Below are positions 13,056-24,240 of a stretch of DNA of 64,000 nt, in pieces (within the stretch, counting starts at the first letter, position 1; every line of letters starts with the position of its first letter). Under the pieces are notes generated by a model. The model worked only from the letters and a program-made list of their open reading frames with translations. It was not told the DNA's origin and ran no database searches. The position numbers were made by a program, and so were the translations under genes. This DNA is from Stichopus chloronotus. Lineage: Eukaryota; Echinodermata; Holothuroidea; Aspidochirotida; Stichopodidae. The stretch lies in the NCBI GenBank assembly GCA_021234535.1, contig CM037845.1, positions 1,144,501 through 1,208,500 of the forward strand, given 5' to 3'.

Positions 13056-13354
13056 GAGTGTACCACTGTAAGTTACATAAAGGAATGGAATTCTGCATCC
13101 TCCACTTTAAATGGTTGAGTTTGAAACAACGAGGCACTGGAGCTTCGATGTACTTGATTTTCACTGTACTTGATTTTTACTTTTTAGTCAATGAATTATT
13201 CTTGAATTTGTCTCTATCACTCGTTACATGTAAATGTAAAGAGGAATCAGGGTCTTTTCTCTTATCAAAACCCTGATGGCATTTTGTTTTACATTCATAC
13301 AAGGGTAACCCTCCAGCATATGCCTTTGATTGGTACATGCTGCTGTGCAGAAAG
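13056..13354. other. Spacer between LINE 3' end and minisatellite
   Basis: Unremarkable sequence; no gene. A minus-strand frame runs through here into the minisatellite, but it is open only because of the 48-bp repeat next door. Confidence 0.5.
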
Positions 13355-13642
13355 GCCTTCCTGTTGACAATGGTCATGATAGTTGGTGACAGTGGTGGTA
13401 ATGCCTTCGTGTTGACAATGGTCATGATAGTTGGTGACAGTGGTGGTAATGCCTTCCTGTTGACAATGGTCATGATAGTTGGTGACAGTGGTGGTAATGC
13501 CTTCCTGTTGACAATGGTCATGATAGTTGGTGACAGTGGTGGTAATGCCTTCCTGTTGACAATGGTCATGATAGTTGATGACAGTGGTGGTAATGCCTTC
13601 CTGTTGACAATGGTCATGATAGTTGGTGACAGTGGTGGTAAT
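13355..13642 (+). repeat. 48-bp minisatellite, 6 copies
   Basis: The unit starts GCCTTCCTGTTGACAATGGT and ends GACAGTGGTGGTAAT. Six near-identical copies are present, differing by a base or two (one has CGTGTT for CCTGTT, one has GATGAC for GGTGAC). The unit is a multiple of three, so several frames stay open on both strands: plus-strand unit NAFLLTMVMIVGDSGG, minus-strand unit including PPLSPTIMTIVNRKAL. No sign that either is translated. Confidence 0.95.
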
Positions 13643-13860
13643 GGTTGAGTATGGGTGTGACTCTTGTTGACAATATTTGCATTGGTTGAGTATGGGTGTA
13701 GTAGTTGATGGCAGCATTTGCCATAGTTGAGTGTGGACGTGACCATTGATGGCAGCATTAATGGATGAGTGTGGGTGTGACTGTTGATGAAAGCATTTGT
13801 CATTGTTGAGCTTTGGTGTGACAGTTGATGATAGCTTTTGTCATGGATGAGTAAGATAGT
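13643..13860 (+). repeat. Second, degenerate minisatellite (about 42 bp, 5 copies)
   Basis: Directly follows the 48-bp array. Units share GTTGAGTATGGGTGTGACT, then TTGATGGCAGCATTTGTCAT with many substitutions. The two arrays share TTGACAAT and GTTGATGAC words, so they may have a common origin. Confidence 0.75.
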
Positions 13861-14756
13861 TACAATTCTATCATTGACTACTGTGTAGCATACGGTACTA
13901 GTCACTGAATCTGGTTCTATCATTGTCACTCTGTGGCCTTGAATTTCTCTAAACAAAACAAAGAAAACATGGAGCAATCTTTCTTTTGCTTAGCAGCAAG
14001 ATGTAATGTACTATGAACAGTTAAAGTTAGGTGAACCCTGTTGATATTAGTCAAGGATCACTTAATCCCTGTTCCATGTTTACCACCTGCCCCACCACTG
14101 ATGAAATGTGATTGATTCTGTATTGTACGATGATTATGTTACTGTCTCATCTAATTCAGTTGTTTGCTAAATTTGCTAATTTATCAAAATATTCTTTGGA
14201 CAGATTTGGAGGTTGATTAGGCAGTGATAAGTGATTTTATCTTTTATGTCGACTTGAAACTTTGCATATTGTTGTTAGCTCATTTTTCAAGGCATTTTTT
14301 GTGGGATACTGCTTTGACCCTTGTGTCTGATGTGTAATCTCACATGGTACTTATTCTTGTAAATAAAATGTTTAAATGAAAAATGTCCAAATTTGCTTTA
14401 TTCACAGTGGCTGCAATGTAAAAATTCTGTCCACCTCTGCAAGAAATAAGAATGACGCATATATTGATATCTGTTTTTCTTGCAGCTCCTTACACCCCTC
14501 CCCCCTTCCTCCATAAAACAAAGTGACAAAGTTGAAATGGGAAAACAGAAAGCAATTACATTTCTTGAGACTTTGAAGGTTAATAATTCCAGTCAATGAA
14601 GGGCAGTAACACCAGTTGTTGTACATATTATAAATTTTTTTCCTTGACTTTGTTTCTGGAATGCTGTGGTAAATTTTGTTTATAAGCTCATTCTAGAATG
14701 GGTTAGAAATAGCACTTAGATTTACACTGAATTTCTCTTCAAATTCACCTACGCAG
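13861..14756. other. Non-coding stretch with a possible polyadenylation site
   Basis: AATAAA occurs near 14361 and a poly-T/AT segment near 14630. A possible pair of very short terminal exons (about 13999-14032 and 14204-14220, phase-compatible, ending in TAG) was noticed, but it is too small to accept. Confidence 0.4.
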
Positions 14757-17700
14757 AGGCTGGTTCATTATAGCCGATGGAACAAGACGTTGACGATGCA
14801 AGCAGTGAACCGAATCCCTTCATTCTGCCTGGAAAGCAGAATACTAGATCACCCCAGAGTTCTTAAAATATATGAAAATGTGAAAAGAGAGATCGGTAAA
14901 ATGTGGCGTATTCATGACGCATGAACAGCCGTGATTAGAAGTCTGTATGACTTTAGAACATTGTAATTTAGATGACAGTTCCTGAAGAAAGTAAAAGTCT
15001 CCAGTCGACAATGAAATGCAAATTGATTTCTAACCCACATGCCTTTGAGTTCCAGAACAATTCCTGTAGTTCTGTGTAGATGTAGCCCTCAGAAATGTGA
15101 ATGTGAAATGTGATGTAGCCCCCACAAATCATGACTTGCTGATGATGTTCCAATCTCCCAAGTGGAAGCATCAAGATAAGAGGGAAAATGCAGGGGACCG
15201 GGGTAGTAAGAAAGAACTGGAGAATGCCGTGCAGTTCAGTTTGTTTTGATAGATTTTTTTACTTTTGTTTTGTGGATAATTGGTCAATAGGATTTGAAGT
15301 TAATGTAAAATAAATAAAATTTGTTGTTGTTGTTGACTACATAAATAGTCTAGATACTTCATTCTAATCTGTGCTGCCTCTCTTTTTACCATTTTCTTCA
15401 AATATGGTGTACCTGCAGATGTGTGGCAATTACTGCTTGGTCCTTCTGCTTTGAAATGTTTATTAATATACTACATAATATTTTGGCTCAATGTCAAAGC
15501 TGATTTTGCCTCAGGGAAATTTGGATTTGAAAACATTATTCCAGTAGTTTTAGTGTCTTCTCAAGATATGCCTACCTGCTATGTAAGCCAGGATCTTCAC
15601 AATTGGAGAAACTGATTAAGTTAGAGTTGGTCTATGTGCTTGTGTGAATGTGCTGTGTGTTTTGTGTCCCTTTGAGTATATGTGTCCCTTATGCTGGTGT
15701 GAATATGTGTGTTTGATTTCTATGTGAGTATGTATGCTTTTTGCTGGTGTATGTGTGCTTTGTATCTATGTGAGTTATCTGCATTTTTTGCTGGTGCAGT
15801 GTACTTTGTTATGTATGCATGCTTTATGCTGGTGTGAGTACGTGTACTCTGTCTCTGTGTAACTTTGTATGCATTGATATGTGCTTTGTTTGAGTATGTG
15901 TGATGTTTGCTGAGGGGCTACTGTAGGTGTACTTTATATGTACATTATGTTAGTATGGGTGGTTTTTGCTTCATGATGTTACAGTGTATGTTTTTGTATC
16001 TCTCTGAGTATGTGTACTTTTTTTTGCTGGTGTGTTTCGTAAGAGCATATTTCCTTCGTGTTTTGTTGTCATTGATCCAGTTCCTGGTGAGATGAGGTAG
16101 AGAATGAATAAGTGGAACTATTTGTCACTGCTTCCAGGAGGGACTACATGCTCCTATGAAGACGCAATTGGTGAGGGGAATTAGGAAGCGAAGGATTTGA
16201 GTAATAGAGTAGTTTTCACTGCCACAGTTAGCAACTGAAGTACAAAGGATGTGCCCATACTGTACAGCATACAGAGTTGTACAAATTATCAACCCTTACC
16301 TTTTGGGCCACTTGCAGACCTCGACATCAATCTCAAAGCCCTCATTTCAGGCAACATAAAGTTCTTGGGAGCATGACAATTAAACTAGCTCTTCATATCG
16401 ACAGAACCCACATTGCACAATTGTGTCAAACTAATGGCAAGGTCGCCATGGTGACATATCAGCAAGTATAGTTACAGTTAGTTGGAATATATGCATCAGA
16501 GATTTAGATTGTCACTCTCAAGGATTTGATTTCCACCTCATTACCATATTTTGTGTCACTGAAGTATTTTTTTCTTTGTGTGTGTGTAATTGTCACTTTC
16601 TATGATATGTCTTTGCATGTATCACCAAAAGGGTTACTGGTTACAGAACATTGGTGATTACGATTTCTTAAGCCTGCATTATAATTGATCTGCACACATG
16701 ATGGAAATGTAATTACTGAGAAATTAAATGATTCCTATCAGATATGTTGGCTATTATGCAGATGTGTTTGATGTATGTGTCTATTTGCATTCGAAGGAAT
16801 TTCTTGGGGAATCTTCTGTTAATATCGTTGTTATAAGTAAAAAATGCCATGCAAGAAGAACTTTGTAAATTGAGTACATTCAAGTAGTTTCAAACATAAA
16901 TCAGCAATTCAGCTTGGACTCAACTCAAGGACGAAAATGACACTCCACTCAGTAGAGCATGCCCATGGGAACAGTGGTTACATTAGAACCCTGGCAGCAA
17001 TATTACCAGTCAAGATAACTACAACAACATCAATTACTGTACAAAAACAGAAATATCAATGTATAAAGAAAAACAAGTTTAGTAGCAACCATGCACAATA
17101 GGGAACTTGGCATCAATCCAAATGAAAACATCTTTAGGAGCAGCAATTTCATGTGCCATTTGTTGAGATGTAACATATCTGTTGACATCCTCTGCTGCTG
17201 CATTAACAATTAACAAACTCCTGCTGAGTTTATTACAGATCACATCGACGAAGATAGCACTGCTCAAAGTAAAAGAGAAAGAAAAGTAGAACCTTTGCAA
17301 AAAAAAAGTGTATGGTATGACCATAGCAACAGCTTGAATAGTAGCAAGATAAGGAACACTGGAATCAGTTACAATAGTATGGTTAGCAACAGCTGCAACC
17401 TTATGTCATCATGATCATCATCACCGTGACTACCATCATCACTGCTATCTTCAATATTATCATCATCATCATTGAATGATCATTATCGCCATTATGATCA
17501 TCATTGTTATTGCCATCATCATACTCATCATCAGTGGCAGAGCTAGCAGTTTCGGTCAGAGGGGGCAAAAATGGCTTAGGGGTGCTGTATAATAGAAATA
17601 TCCACTGCTCTTTAAAGATATGAAAGGGGGGGGGGGGTGCCGGCATGACTTTTAGGGTTCCTTTATAGATCGGGTTGTGATTTTAGGCATCATTTTGCCT

Positions 17701-20643
17701 CCAACTGAGCAATCATTGTGTGTACTGTGCAGGAAGGTTTATATCAAACAGTGATACATGAGCTGAACTTATTCAGTGAAAACAAACTTGTAAAGTGGCA
17801 ATTTTTAGGACCATGCAATAAGGCTATACTGTTTGAGGCAAAGTGGCATCAATTGTCCAGATTGTAAAACCCCCTCTACGTAGTGACCCTAAGGACTATC
17901 AAAGCATTGCGCCACCATTCAGTTGACGCAGAGCGTACATCAAATTTTGGATTATCAAACTTCCCAGATTGCCAGAAATGGCACTTGATGGGTGTTATAA
18001 ACTGCATATGCACAGTCTTGAAACAGAAATCTCATGGGACATGGGATGAGGGTACATCAGTGAGTGTGATACAGTGTGAAAGGGAAGTACAGTATACGTC
18101 TGTTGCAATTTTTGATTAGGGGTGAACTGAAAATTGTTTGAAGACCATCTAAGGGGACCTGCAGCATCATTGGAACAGAACGTACCAGGAAAATACAATC
18201 TCCCCCCTCCCCTGATTATTGGAAATGCCCTACTCAGAGTCAGCAAGTCAGCTACAGAAAATGGTATTGTCAGTATTTTCTTGGATGAAAAATTAATTTC
18301 ATTTAGGGAGTTTTCCTTTGAAAAATTCATGATGAATGCATCTCTACTTGCTTGAATTTGAAGACAGAAAATTGGCAACACCATCATCATGTCCTGGATG
18401 TGGAGGGCACTTAACTTGCATTTTCACCTTCTCTTTCAATTTTTTTTTTCTCTTTTTTATTTTTTCTCTTTTTGCGAAAAGCTGAAAATGTCCCTGGTTA
18501 TCTATTTGAGTCGTTCAGGGGGGTGACCACCCCCTGACCTTATGATAGCTCCGCCACAGATTGTTATCATCATCACCGTCGTCATTAGTCGGTATCACCA
18601 CCATTGATCATTTATTTTTATCATCAAATGTAGTATCATCACCATGATTATTATCGTTATCACTATTTTGACCATGATATTCAAAATCATTATCATCATC
18701 ATTATTGTCATTATCAATATCATAATCATCATCATCATCATAATTATCATCAATGTTATCATGCACTGCAGTCTGAGCAGCCACAGCAGTGATGCCAGGA
18801 AGGACTAACAGCAGTTGCACTGGAGTCATGATACTACAATTGAAGAGTTAAGGGTCGAAGCCACTGTACAGCCACTATTTGCATTTACCGGGAAAGTTAA
18901 ATCCCTTTATGAATAGAAATGTTTCCCCAAGGCCTGGATTTCCTGATGCAGTCACCTACATGTACTGTTATACCAATGGTGACACACTTAAAGTCTAATT
19001 CCATTCTTTAAATAGAGATCTATTGATTGATAAACTGATGACTTTCTTGAGGGCTTACCCAAAGCACTGTTTCTTTCAATTTTAGGCACAAAAGAAACTG
19101 TGCAACCATTCATTCATGTTAGCAGGAAATAAACTTAGTTTATCCTTAGTTTTGTTCCTTTTGACCAGAAACCGACAGGCTGGAATTTTTGTGATGGTAT
19201 TGTGTCTGTTGGTAAAGTAAGGATTTCCTCAGCAATGAACCTTTTCATGGAAATCAAACATGTGGCTAGAAATCTAGTTATGGTCACCTTTTAATCACTT
19301 TTTTTCCTTTTGCTATTCGTTGGTTAATGTATGCACTATGCAGTGAGGCTCTATTTAGTTATTTAACATATGGCCTTAACAGTTGTTTGATAAGAGTTAG
19401 AAAAAAACTCTGGGAAGATATCTTTAAACTGCAGTTGTAAAATGCTGTACTTTAGGGGATCATATATGTGACCTTTTCAGTCAAACCCGCCCTGGGATCT
19501 TCTTCCCTCCCGAACACTTTTCGTCTTAAGTGGCTTCTCCTATTAGCTCATATTTGCTGTCTTGCTCTTCTGATACAAATAATTATTTTCAGTGTTTACT
19601 CTATCACTATCTCTTAATATAAGACAAAACCTCCCCCTCTCCCAATGATGATAGAGCATGGGCACAAAATGAACAGTTTCATTGTACTTAAGTATTAAAC
19701 CTGTCTCGAGAATATTTGTGCCAAGATAGGTTTCAGACGAAGATCATGGATGGTCGCTACAGTGAGATCATGGATGGTCGCTACAGTGAAATCAAGGATG
19801 GTCGCTATGGTGAGGTCAAGGATGGTCGCTAGGGTGAGGTCATGGATGGTTGCTATGGTGAGATCGTGGATAGCCGCTATGGTGAGATCATGGATGGTCG
19901 CTATGGTGAGGTCATGCCAATATCAAGATTCAAAATTAAACATGAATGTGACAGAGGTAGACTAGGATGAGGGAATTTCCCCAAAACTAGTCAGAAACAA
20001 TGATTGTTGTGCAACTTCCCCGCCGCCGTGATGTCATCTCTGTTCTACAGCTCTTCTAGATAATTTTTTTATTCAAATTGACAACAGCATTAAATATTGT
20101 GATACCTTACTTTACTGGTTGGGTGTTGTCAGAATTGGCCTCGGTGCCCTTTTGTCGCAACCAATTCACACTATATCATTCTTACAGAAAGCAAGCCAGC
20201 AGCAGCATTTTCTTTTTCTACAGCTGATAGTTGCAAGCACTTTTTTACTGCCAGGAATGTTTGTCCTTTACTATAATGATATCACATTGTAACATTCAGT
20301 GCTAACAACAATTTAAAGGGTAAGTGCTAACAACAATTTAAAGGGTAAGTGCTAACAACAATTTAAAGGGTAAGTGCTAACAACAATTTAAAGGGTAAGT
20401 GCTAACAACAATTTAAAGGGTAAGAATCAATCCTGCTGGTAATTTTTAGACTGAAGTGTGTTCAGTCCAAGTTCAATTGCAGTGTTTGTTATATTTCATG
20501 GTTTCTGTTTTGATTCGGTTCAGGGTTCAAATGAAATCGCAGATTCCTTTGACCACAAGGCAGGCATCTACAGGGAGGGACTCTTCCCTGATCTCTATTC
20601 TCATCTTACCCTCCCCAACCTTCCTCCACCAAAAAACGCATAA
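14757..20643 (+). CDS. Weak gene model: three exons of an unidentified protein
   Basis: Exon A 14757-14895, exon B 15515-15582 and exon C 20524-20643 with stop TAA at 20641-20643. Acceptors are acgcag, gcctcag and cggttcag; donors are gtaaaa and gtaagc. Phases agree: A leaves one base (G), B starts with GG, and B ends and C starts in phase 0. Visible segments are RLVHYSRWNKTL, FCLESRILDHPRVLKIYENV, KFGFENIIPVVLVSSQDMP and, at the C-terminus, FDHKAGIYREGLFPDLYSHL followed by PNLPPPKNA. The family is not recognised and upstream exons are unknown. Introns B-C could hide further exons of length divisible by three. The open frame of exon A extends only about 76 codons, which chance could give, so this is a hypothesis. 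Confidence 0.25.
15640..16050 (+). repeat. Degenerate TG-rich minisatellite (about 45-50 bp)
   Basis: About eight diverged units share TATGTGAGTATGTGTGCTTT and TTTTTGCTGGTGTG. The array lies within the proposed 15583-20523 intron. Confidence 0.7.
16051..17399. other. Non-coding stretch
   Basis: No gene supported. A minus-strand segment near 16311-16340 reads GFEIDVEVCKWPK before a GT but is isolated. Confidence 0.45.
17400..17532 (+). repeat. CAT-rich degenerate trinucleotide array, left part
   Basis: Imperfect CAT/ATC repeats, including ATCATCATCATCATTG near 17458-17474. The array resumes at about 18560 beyond an inserted element. Confidence 0.75.
17533..18558. mobile_element. 1 kb TIR element inserted in the CAT array
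   Basis: The left end reads GTGGCAGAGCTAGC, then GGTCAGAGGGGG. The right end, reverse-complemented, reads GTGGCGGAGCTATC, then GGTCAGGGGG, so the ends are diverged inverted repeats. GTGGCGGAGC-type ends are common in animal DNA transposons (hAT-like in several genomes), but no clean target-site duplication was seen. No transposase is recognisable. A G-run lies at about 17626-17638. Open frames near 17883-18390 on both strands lie inside it. Confidence 0.55.
18559..18770 (+). repeat. CAT-rich degenerate trinucleotide array, right part
   Basis: Continues the 17400-17532 array, with ATCATCATCACC and ATCATCATCATCATAA. On the minus strand it yields an artefactual Asp/Asn-rich frame. Confidence 0.75.
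18771..19740. other. Non-coding stretch
   Basis: No gene, RNA or clear repeat seen. Confidence 0.5.
19741..19916 (+). repeat. 24-bp minisatellite, about 7.3 copies
   Basis: The unit is AGATCATGGATGGTCGCTAC plus AGTG, with A/G changes at a few positions (CTATGGTG, GTCAAGG). Because 24 is a multiple of three, the frame is open as MVATVRSW-like repeats; no coding evidence. Confidence 0.93.
20299..20423 (+). repeat. 25-bp tandem repeat, 5 identical copies
   Basis: The unit is GTGCTAACAACAATTTAAAG plus GGTAA. The five copies are identical by eye, so the expansion is recent or homogenised. It lies about 100 bp upstream of proposed exon C (20524). Confidence 0.95.
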
Positions 20644-22059
20644 ATCAGTTGCTGCAAAGGGATGCTCTTCAGTCAGTGTCATATTGTGACCTCAACCACA
20701 TTTTCTTTAGCCTCTCACTTTTACTCCCCTCTCTACCCTCATTCACTTCCCTCTCACTCCCCAATCAGTCCCTTCTGACTCCCCTCATACTTACCTCTCC
20801 CTCCCTCAAATGTTATATCCACATTTCTACATTGATTTACTGAAAGTATGTGATATTACAGCTCGTAGCATAGCACCTACTGGAACTTATTATTTGAAAA
20901 GCATGTAAGTAAGTGGAAATCACAATGTGAAACCTAAACCCCCCCTCCAAAAAAAAAAAAAAAAAGGAACCATTTTGATTTTGCTTTGACTTGACACTAT
21001 TTAAATATTGGTTGTTGCTATACACCTGTAATTATAAAATGCATTGTACCTTGAAACAAATACCAGTGTTCATACTTGCAAATATTTGTCAATATTTCTT
21101 CTAGTTAAAGAAACATTGGATGTCACTTCAATAACTAATTTGTCGGGTTACATAGATAGTTTCAATGTGGGGTGTGAGGTTTGCATTTAATGATTATTCC
21201 TGATTGGAAGCACAAAAAGAGATCATCTAATTGTTTAATCAAAATTCACTGTTAAGTTTTGTCTATAATGCTTCAGGCCGAGTATTATCTAGGTTTAGCA
21301 ATGACAATTTGATGAACAGTTCAAGCACTTAAAGAAAAATGCAGTCGGTTTCAAAATATAACTGGAGAGTAATTATCTTGATTTAGTTTTTGCAGTTCTT
21401 CAGAGTGAAACACAGAATTGCTCAATAGCCAAATGAATATGCATGACAATAAACAATGATATTAATATAAACTAGTGTCAATTGATTTCCGTGATTCATC
21501 ACGTTGAATAGACCCTTACATGTGTATTCTTTGAGATTAAACAATAGCACACTGTATTCCACTTCAAAATATTTTACTTTCATCTGGCGATGTTGCTTAT
21601 CATCTTCAAGTTACATGTTGCCAAATATCACTATCTCAACACTCCTCTTTCAATAGACGATAAAACGACCATAATTATCATCAGACAGGTCAGTTACATC
21701 ATCGTCATCAAGATAAAGTATGTGGGGCCTCTTCGTTAGTAATTAAGAGCATTGTGAATCCATCAACAACAGCCAAGATATCAGTAGATCTAGGTGATTG
21801 GGTCTGGCTATCCTTACTGGACTGTACTATATGTACTATTTCACAGACATGCATACTGTTATAGTTTAGGCCCTTTCATAGTCAAATTGCTATGACTATG
21901 AGGCTATAAGAATATGTGATAATGGAGACTTTTTAACCAAGAGAAAAAGAAACTTGCTTGACTCTTAGACTAGCAGATATCAACTTCATTTGTGACTCTT
22001 GGTTGCTAATTCAGCAGACCTTCAAGTTATTGTGTGTGCACATCAAAAGGAAAAACATA
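20644..22059. other. Non-coding stretch
   Basis: Contains a CT-rich stretch (20700-20810) and an A-run at about 20948-20965. No exon is supported. Confidence 0.5.
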
Positions 22060-22410
22060 AAAATTCATATCCCAAAGTTTAGTGCATGTCTTTTAATTGC
22101 ACCATTAATTCATACAATTTGTGATAAGAACATGTGAACCAGGGAACTGGTAGCTCCCTGCTTGAACAAGCCAATGGTAAGTATACCATTTATGGCTTCA
22201 TCAAATCAAAAAAGCTAATTGCTGGTGCCATAATGAAGTGATCAGTTTGTAGTTCACATACAGTGCCACATTACAATAAATATTACTGTACAATTCCTCA
22301 TACCGATCAAGGAGCTACTGCAGGACTTAAGTACTATGTTTTTGATACACCAGTGAGACCTGCACTGTTGCAAATCATGTAGGATCAGTCTACTTCTTAA
22401 AATGAGAACC
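22060..22410 (+). repeat. Dispersed repeat, copy 1 (partner at 55.1-55.6 kb)
   Basis: Collinear with 55140-55570. Shared words include CTTTTAATTGCACCATT, AAGCCAATGG, and TATGTTTTTGATACACCAGT followed by GAGACC. Non-coding; it leads directly into the AGGTCA module in both copies, in reversed order at 55 kb. Confidence 0.7.
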
Positions 22411-22479
22411 TTTAATTTTTAATTGCATGTTTTCTTTCTATTGTTTTCATGCTGTATCTGTTCTTTTCCAAAGTGGTTA

Positions 22480-22930
22480 CTGTCAGTTTGTGAAGGTCGA
22501 AGGTCATATGAAGTCAATAGAGGACATAATTTGAAAACCTTGGAAAGGTGGTATCTTAAGAAAGGTGCTTGAACTTCAAAGTTGGTGTGTAGGTAGTCAA
22601 ATGTGAGTAGATGATCCCTATTATTTTTCATAGAGGTCAAAGCCTAGGTCATTTGAGGTCACCAGAGGGTAAAGTATGAAAAAAAAACTATCAAGGAGGA
22701 TATCTCCGCAACGGAATGTTGCTGGAACTTCCAATTGTTAGCATTGGTACCCCTTGGTGAGTAGATGATCTCTGTCATTTTTTGGCATTTAATCTTCGTG
22801 TGAGGTCAGCAGAGGTGCGAAATCTTGCAGACACAGTATCTCAAGAAGGGTGGGGTGTTTGAACTTCAAAATTGGTATGTAGTGTCCTTCTACTTTCATA
22901 CCTTTTGGCAAGGAATCACAAAGTCAAGTA
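22480..22930 (+). repeat. AGGTCA-module dispersed repeat, copy 3 (about 3 units)
   Basis: Unit spacing is about 155 bp, judged from GTGAGTAGATGATC at about 22602 and 22757. AGGTCA hexamers lie at 22634, 22646 and 22656, followed by AGGGTA at 22666. The module includes 'atctcaagaag' and 'cttgaacttcaaa' words. Confidence 0.75.
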
Positions 22931-23137
22931 AAAGTTAACATCAACCATTATCTTATATAATCTCATGTTTTTTGTTTTTTTTACACACACACGGTCACTT
23001 CAAGTACTGCAAGTTTTGCAGAGCAAGAAGTCAGGCCATCTGTTTATCTACAGTATGTAAGTTGCACAGCAACAGGGAAAGTCATTTTCAGCTCATACCA
23101 GCATGCTGGTGTGAGCTTATGCATTCATGCAGCATCA

Positions 23138-23240
23138 CTCTATCTGTCTGTCTGTTTATCCATCCATCCATCTATCTATCCATCCATCCATGTATCTATC
23201 CATCTATCAATCTGTCCTTCTATCCATCCATCCACAATTG
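23138..23240 (+). repeat. CCAT/CTAT tetranucleotide array
   Basis: Mixed ATCC/ATCT/GTCT tetranucleotide microsatellite (for example ATCCATCCATCTATCTATCC). It creates SIHPSIYPS-like frames with no coding meaning. Confidence 0.93.
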
Positions 23241-24050
23241 TTCAAAATGCTTCTCCTCTTACATTCTTTCATTTATACTATTTGTGTGAAACTTACACAC
23301 GATGTTCCTTGGATGGTGGAACATTTGGGGTCTACAGGAATTTTGGGCGCAAGGTCCCATGTGGTTTATGAAATTCTGCAAAATGCTTCTACCTGTACTC
23401 CTATAGATTCTTTGGTACAATGTTAACGGTTTGTCATATTGATACTCCATCAGTGATGCCCACAATTTTGATGGTTTGTTATGGCGATACTTTGTCAGTG
23501 TATCTACATGGTGTTCAGTGATTTTGGGTGTTCTAAGATTTCACATACCCTACAGACCCTTGGTTGAAGGTATGAGCTTCTGCATCATTGCTGCTCTAGT
23601 TATTTTCAACATTTTTAAAGGTAGACATTTCCAAATTTGTGGGGGTATGTACAATTGCTGTTGCAGCCATAAGAATTGCCTTCATGATATGAATTCTCTG
23701 ATAATATGTCATGAAAAGCATGAAATCAAGGATCCTTCATTTCTCAGGGCAACTGTTTTGACTTTTTTTTTTAAGTTTTGAACCATACTTAATCAGTGGT
23801 TGCACAAATCAAGCACTACTCAACCCTAGTAGTGTGACTTAAATGTCAAAGGAACAAGACTGGGTATTCTCAAAGACTGAAGAGTCTATAGACTCATGAC
23901 TCTCCATAAAAGATAGCTTGGGGCTCCATGCCAATTGACAACATCCTATAACCAGTCCAACCTGCAGCTTTGTAGTCATCAAGTTTGAACAATAACTCTC
24001 ATATTCAAACCAAAAAAGGACTGCCACAATATGGCTTTGTTTTCTCTTAC
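23241..24050. other. Non-coding or undetermined stretch
   Basis: No gene is supported, but this is where the next exon of the minus-strand candidate at 24051-24224 would be expected. Frames near 23259-23426 look moderately protein-like but lack splice context. Confidence 0.35.
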
Positions 24051-24224
24051 CACCAGAGAATGGAACGTTCTCCAATCTTCACCGCACAAAGCATCCAAGT
24101 AATCTTGTTGCAGCTCCTCAGATGGGAGGACACCCATTCCTGCATGCTCGACTCCTCTTAGGAGTGTTGTGCAGTACTCATCCAGATCCTCAGAGATATT
24201 AAATAATTGGTCACAAAGTAACAT
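24051..24224 (-). CDS. Candidate coding exon, possibly the first of a minus-strand gene
   Basis: The frame starts at ATG (24224 side) with TGA immediately upstream, so it would be a first coding exon. It runs 58 codons to a consensus donor (GTAAGAG; plus-strand cttac at 24046-24050). Visible segments are DLDEYCTTLLRGVEHAGMG, VLPSEELQQDYLDALC and EDWRTFHSLV. It is acidic and amphipathic with no signal peptide. Without splicing the frame stops near 23979. An alternative reading is an internal exon beginning at the GATCTGG after tatctctgag. Family not recognised; no partner exon identified. Confidence 0.35.
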
Positions 24225-24240
24225 TCACCTGTTTAATCTC

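Noticed and set aside
13177..13977. 266-codon minus-strand frame with HTHTHP and PTIMTIVNRKAL repeats
   Set aside because: It is open because the 48-bp minisatellite is a multiple of three; the frame has no domain and neighbouring frames are equally open.
13999..14220. Two tiny plus-strand exons (QDVMYYEQLKL, then LEVD and stop) with good acceptors and matching phase, followed by AATAAA
   Set aside because: Only 34 and 17 bp; such pairs are easy to find by chance, and nothing upstream joins to them.
16311..16356. Minus-strand segment GFEIDVEVCKWPK before a GTAAGG donor
   Set aside because: Single short segment, weak acceptor, no neighbouring exon in a compatible phase.
19750..19965. 71-codon frame of MVAMVRSW repeats
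   Set aside because: Direct translation of the 24-bp minisatellite; no signal of selection or gene context.
23111..23426. SIHPSIYPS-type frames
   Set aside because: Translation of a CCAT/CTAT tetranucleotide array.
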